Assembly (NCBI RefSeq): GCF_001625215.2
Contig: NC_030387.2
Span: 1,454,501-1,518,500, forward strand
Source: Daucus carota subsp. sativus
Lineage: Eukaryota; Streptophyta; Magnoliopsida; Apiales; Apiaceae
DNA length: 64,000 nucleotides
Direction of reading: 5' to 3'
In this document: piece by piece, positions 60,662-64,000 of the stretch
How the letters are laid out: each line of letters begins with the position of its first letter
Position numbering within the stretch: the first letter of the stretch is position 1
The notes under the pieces: generated by a model
The model's database searches: none
What the model was told of the DNA's origin: nothing
The model's input: only the letters and a program-made list of their open reading frames with translations
Program-made: the position numbers and the translations under genes

Positions 60662-63471
60662 TTAAGGATTCAAGAACTTGTCAACCTTAACATTTGTGGC
60701 CCTTGACAAAAACTTCATGCAAATTGGAGGCTTCACTCCAGCTAAAGCCAGGATTGAACTTGGCAATGCCCATATCCCATCACCACAAATCAAGCCTGAT
60801 GCGACAGCCGGGCCAAATGCATCAGCCTTAACTTTGTCCATCTTCTCCCAGATGAAAAGAATCAAGCTTCCAACACACATGTCTATGGCAAAATATGGTC
60901 CTAAATAGAAAGGAATTGCCATTGCCATTGGGAGTGGAATGTACTTGGTCCATCTCTTGGGACCAAAATCTCGGAGAGCATTGATAATGATTGCCCCAGC
61001 AAACAATATGTAGCAGATTGTTAGGCAGTTTTTTGGTAATGAATAAAATCCCTCTACTCCTAGGATTGCAATGTTTCTGTACACTAGTGCATAGGGTGCT
61101 GAATATTCGGAGTCTGGAGTGCCTATATCGTCGAAGGCCTTGTAGAAGAGCCAAAACACACAAGGAGATATAACACATCCCATTGCAGTGCCAATGACTT
61201 GGCTGACAAACATGGACCTTGGTGAAGCAAGGGTCAAGTACCCTGTCTTGAAATCCTGCATGCACAACATGTTATAGTTTTTCGTGTAATCTGATTTTAG
61301 GAAACAGAGTATAATACTATAATGCTAATCATATACCTGTGATAGGTCTGAAGCTGTTGAGACTATGTTCATCATCACCCCACAAGCAGCAAGACCTGCA
61401 AGAACTCCACCTTGATCTTTCCCTGCCCATGCTCCAATTGCAAAAATGGCAAGCTTTCCGTATGTTGAAGCAAGTGACCAGTCAGTCAGTCCACATCCAT
61501 ATGCATTGCAGAAAGCTAGTACAGGAGCGAAGATGTAGATGACCAGGACATGGTACCACTTGAGTGGACTAAATATCTGAGGAAGGGTTCCTGCAGCTAT
61601 GGCAGCAATTATGACATAGCCGCCAAGGGCTAACCATGATGGTATTTGGTCCTTCAGAAATAATTGAGTCCTGCGCTGGTCATCAAAAGAAGCTGCTTTT
61701 GCTTCAGGGGAGCCCTTATCTGCAAGAGGAAGAATTGTGGCAGGGTCTTTGTTTTGAAGTTGTTTAGCTAATTCTACTGAAGTTTTCGTTATAACTTTTA
61801 TGAAGTTATAAAGTCCATCCCCTAGGATCACAGCGATTGCAATGAAAACCTGCAGTTCATGTAATATTATTCTGTAAATTAAAAAAATTTGATAAAAAGA
61901 TACTGATGCTGAATTGCTGATAGGCGATAGCACAATAAAAAACTGAAAAACTATAAGGAACTAAATTTTTCCTGGCATTACCCGGTACCCTTGGATTCCA
62001 TGAAGATTGCTGGAAGAAAGGCCGGATTTGTACCAGTGACCTTCTTGAGTTTCAATCAGAGGCCACATGAGACCCCATGAAAGAATTGCTCCAACTAACA
62101 AAGATATGTTTATTATGTGTGGACATATCATTCCTACCCCAACATAAGTAGCAGAGAAATCAAAATAAAACCTGTTGCAGAGGCAAGTCAAAACAATTAT
62201 TAATAAATAAATTATGATTTTTATGTCTGCTAAGTAAACTGTCTGGCTAACAAGTTATTTTTCCTTGCAATACTCATAACAAGACCCTGTTTTCGAACGT
62301 AGGAGAGAGAAATTTTAAGAGATACTTGTTTTTATATGCTTTGAGGCCGAAAGAAGGGAAGCTTATAAATCCACAGTCATCCCCTGCAGTAAAGAACCAT
62401 TGAAAGAATCCCCACAAAAAGCTGAAGGATAAGAACTTGCCCAATTCTTTCACTTGTTTCCTAGCAGAAACAATATTTGTCAATTGAATTTGAAAAGTTA
62501 GACATGTTAATTAGCATGTTAATTTACTAAAAACTTGTGATTGACAAAACCAAAGGGCTTTAAATCTTTACTTAGCTAGCTTTGCACCCTGAGGCGTGTG
62601 GAAGCTGTTGATAAGGTGAGCAGTTGCAGTGCCACTCGGATATATCAGTTTGTAGTCTATGATCATAATCTGAGACAAAAAAATCAAGTTTTTAGTGTTG
62701 AAAAAAAAATGAATCAAGTTTATAATTTCATCTCATATGTACCTTTCTGAGAGGAACAACCGAGAAGAGGCCTATGAAACTAACTATGAACAGAAAACCA
62801 ATGATCCATCCCAAACTCAGACTCTTCGTATTCTGAGAATCATTAGCTTCTGTTGCCTGTTTGCTAATTGTTTCACTCATTGCGAAAAGGTAGCTTCCAA
62901 ATCCTCCTATTAAGATTAATATCCAACTCATTGTTAACAAAACTACATATAACAAATTATTGTACTAGAGATTACAGCAATACTACAAATCATATATGAT
63001 ACGAAGAAAAGAAGACATACCACTGAAAGCAATACCAGATGTCGCGACAACACATGTCTGAATCACTGTATTTTCCTGCCTGGTAAATGGTACTTTCAAC
63101 AATCCTGATCTATCCAAGAACGCGGTCCATACCTTAATAAAGAAAAACCCCAGAAGCCCCGCGGAGACGTTAAGAGAAGGTATGATCCCAGAGGTTAAAT
63201 TAAGCTTCATCACTATAACACTAAACAAAATTCCCAACACAAAGCTAACAACAAAAGCCCTGATAGTCAGCTGACTTCTCCATGTCGGAACCTCCTTGTC
63301 CTTAAAAATCATCTCAATGGACAACACTTCTTTCTTTTCACTCTCATCATCTTCTAGTCCATTCTTTTGTTGCACCATCCCCTTCCTCTGGTTCAAAACT
63401 TGCTCTTCTGGCTCTCGAAGGCCTTCGGAGTAGCCATTACCAGTGGCCTCATCCTCTCTAGTAGCAGCCAT
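60662..63471 (-). CDS. YSL7: Yellow stripe-like transporter, YSL7-like (OPT family)
   Basis: Proton-coupled transporter of metal-nicotianamine or oligopeptide-like substrates at a cell membrane; the Arabidopsis YSL7/YSL8 branch imports the peptide syringolin. Seven exons: 63471-63021, 62906-62743, 62669-62572, 62460-62326, 62171-61982, 61849-61337, 61255-60662; all phases agree, 714 residues. The start at 63471 is the first ATG of the frame. Order: hydrophilic acidic N-terminus (about 60 residues), then many membrane segments with [81 protein letters not shown]-type loop, [61 protein letters not shown]. These are YSL hallmarks. Assignment to the YSL7 branch is from remembered similarity. Confidence 0.93.
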
Positions 63472-64000
63472 TTTGAGCAAAAAATGGTTAAGAAATTATG
63501 GAGAAAATGAGGGAGGAGGGGCCTCAGTGAATCTATATATAGAGACTGATATGCTCTTGTGGAAAAAGATTCTTGTTTTTTTTTTTACTAAATTTACATT
63601 ACAAGATTCTTGATTCAAAGAAATGTTACAGCTGCATGATAATCAATCATGTACTTGTCAAATTGATTTGGTTAAGTATGTCATTAAGGGATTACATTAA
63701 AATCAAAATAAAAATTTGATTTTAATTGATTAAGTGTATCTTGTATTAGCAACTTTGTAGTTTGTTCACAAGTTCATACAACTTTGTAGTTTGTTTGCCT
63801 GAGGCAAAATTACAGTATTCTGTTCAGAGCATCTGCAACATTGTCAAGCTTTTAACAAAAAAACAAAGTGACGTATCAAAGATAAAATTTACCCAAAGTA
63901 TGTATGAATTTTATAAATGGTAAAAAGATTTTGTTGATAATTATAGTATTCCTCTTGATGCTGGTTATATCCGTAATATATTACTTTATATAGTTAATAA
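63472..64000 (-). promoter_or_regulatory. YSL7-like promoter region
   Basis: Minus strand has a TATA-like CTATATATAGA at about 63531-63541, some 60-70 bases before the start codon. The rest is AT-rich with no other feature seen. Confidence 0.5.

Overview
The window is nuclear DNA from a flowering plant, most likely a eudicot. The genes are split by canonical GT-AG introns, several products carry plastid transit-like N-termini, the products are plant-specific, and the non-coding DNA is AT-rich and full of plant transposon families (PIF/Harbinger, hAT, MULE, TRIM, LINE, Stowaway). I cannot name the species from sequence alone.

Layout, left to right. (1) 210-2087, minus: phosphoribosylanthranilate isomerase (PAI, tryptophan synthesis), with an apparent 5'UTR intron of about 2.4 kb filled by TRIM retroelements and a MITE. 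(2) 5668-9340: a Harbinger element with terminal repeats and TAA target duplications, carrying a broken DDE nuclease gene and a broken Myb-like gene, and itself hosting a 916-bp MULE-type foldback element. (3) 11029-12066, plus: intronless BPS1-like gene. (4) 12370-13540: hAT-type element hosting a 5'-truncated LINE-like insertion. (5) 13617-17292, minus: histidinol-phosphate aminotransferase (HISN6), a pseudogene by several independent lesions. (6) 18290-19985, minus: five-exon DUF3067 plastid protein. (7) 21870-23967, minus: CCB3/YLMG3, cytochrome b6f haem assembly, with a hAT MITE in its intron. (8) 24809-29162, plus: DHHC protein S-acyltransferase resembling PAT11. (9) 30336-58843, plus: MAP3K epsilon, 24 exons reconstructed by hand and phase-consistent throughout, 1372 residues, with a 21-nt microexon and an 8.5-kb intron that holds a second Harbinger element with a LINE inside it. 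(10) 60662-63471, minus: seven-exon YSL7-like oligopeptide/metal-chelate transporter, 714 residues.

The host genes do not form an operon or an evident pathway cluster. Four neighbours on the minus strand (PAI, HISN6, DUF3067, CCB3) are all predicted plastid proteins, but they act in different processes. CCB3 and PAT11 are divergent across 0.84 kb; MAP3K epsilon and YSL7 are convergent.

The most notable content is the transposon stratigraphy: two independent Harbinger elements of different lineages, each with TAA duplications and each later hit by another element class, plus a decayed HISN6 and a TRIM nest containing an apparent recombinant junction. I did not find a convincing new biochemical system.
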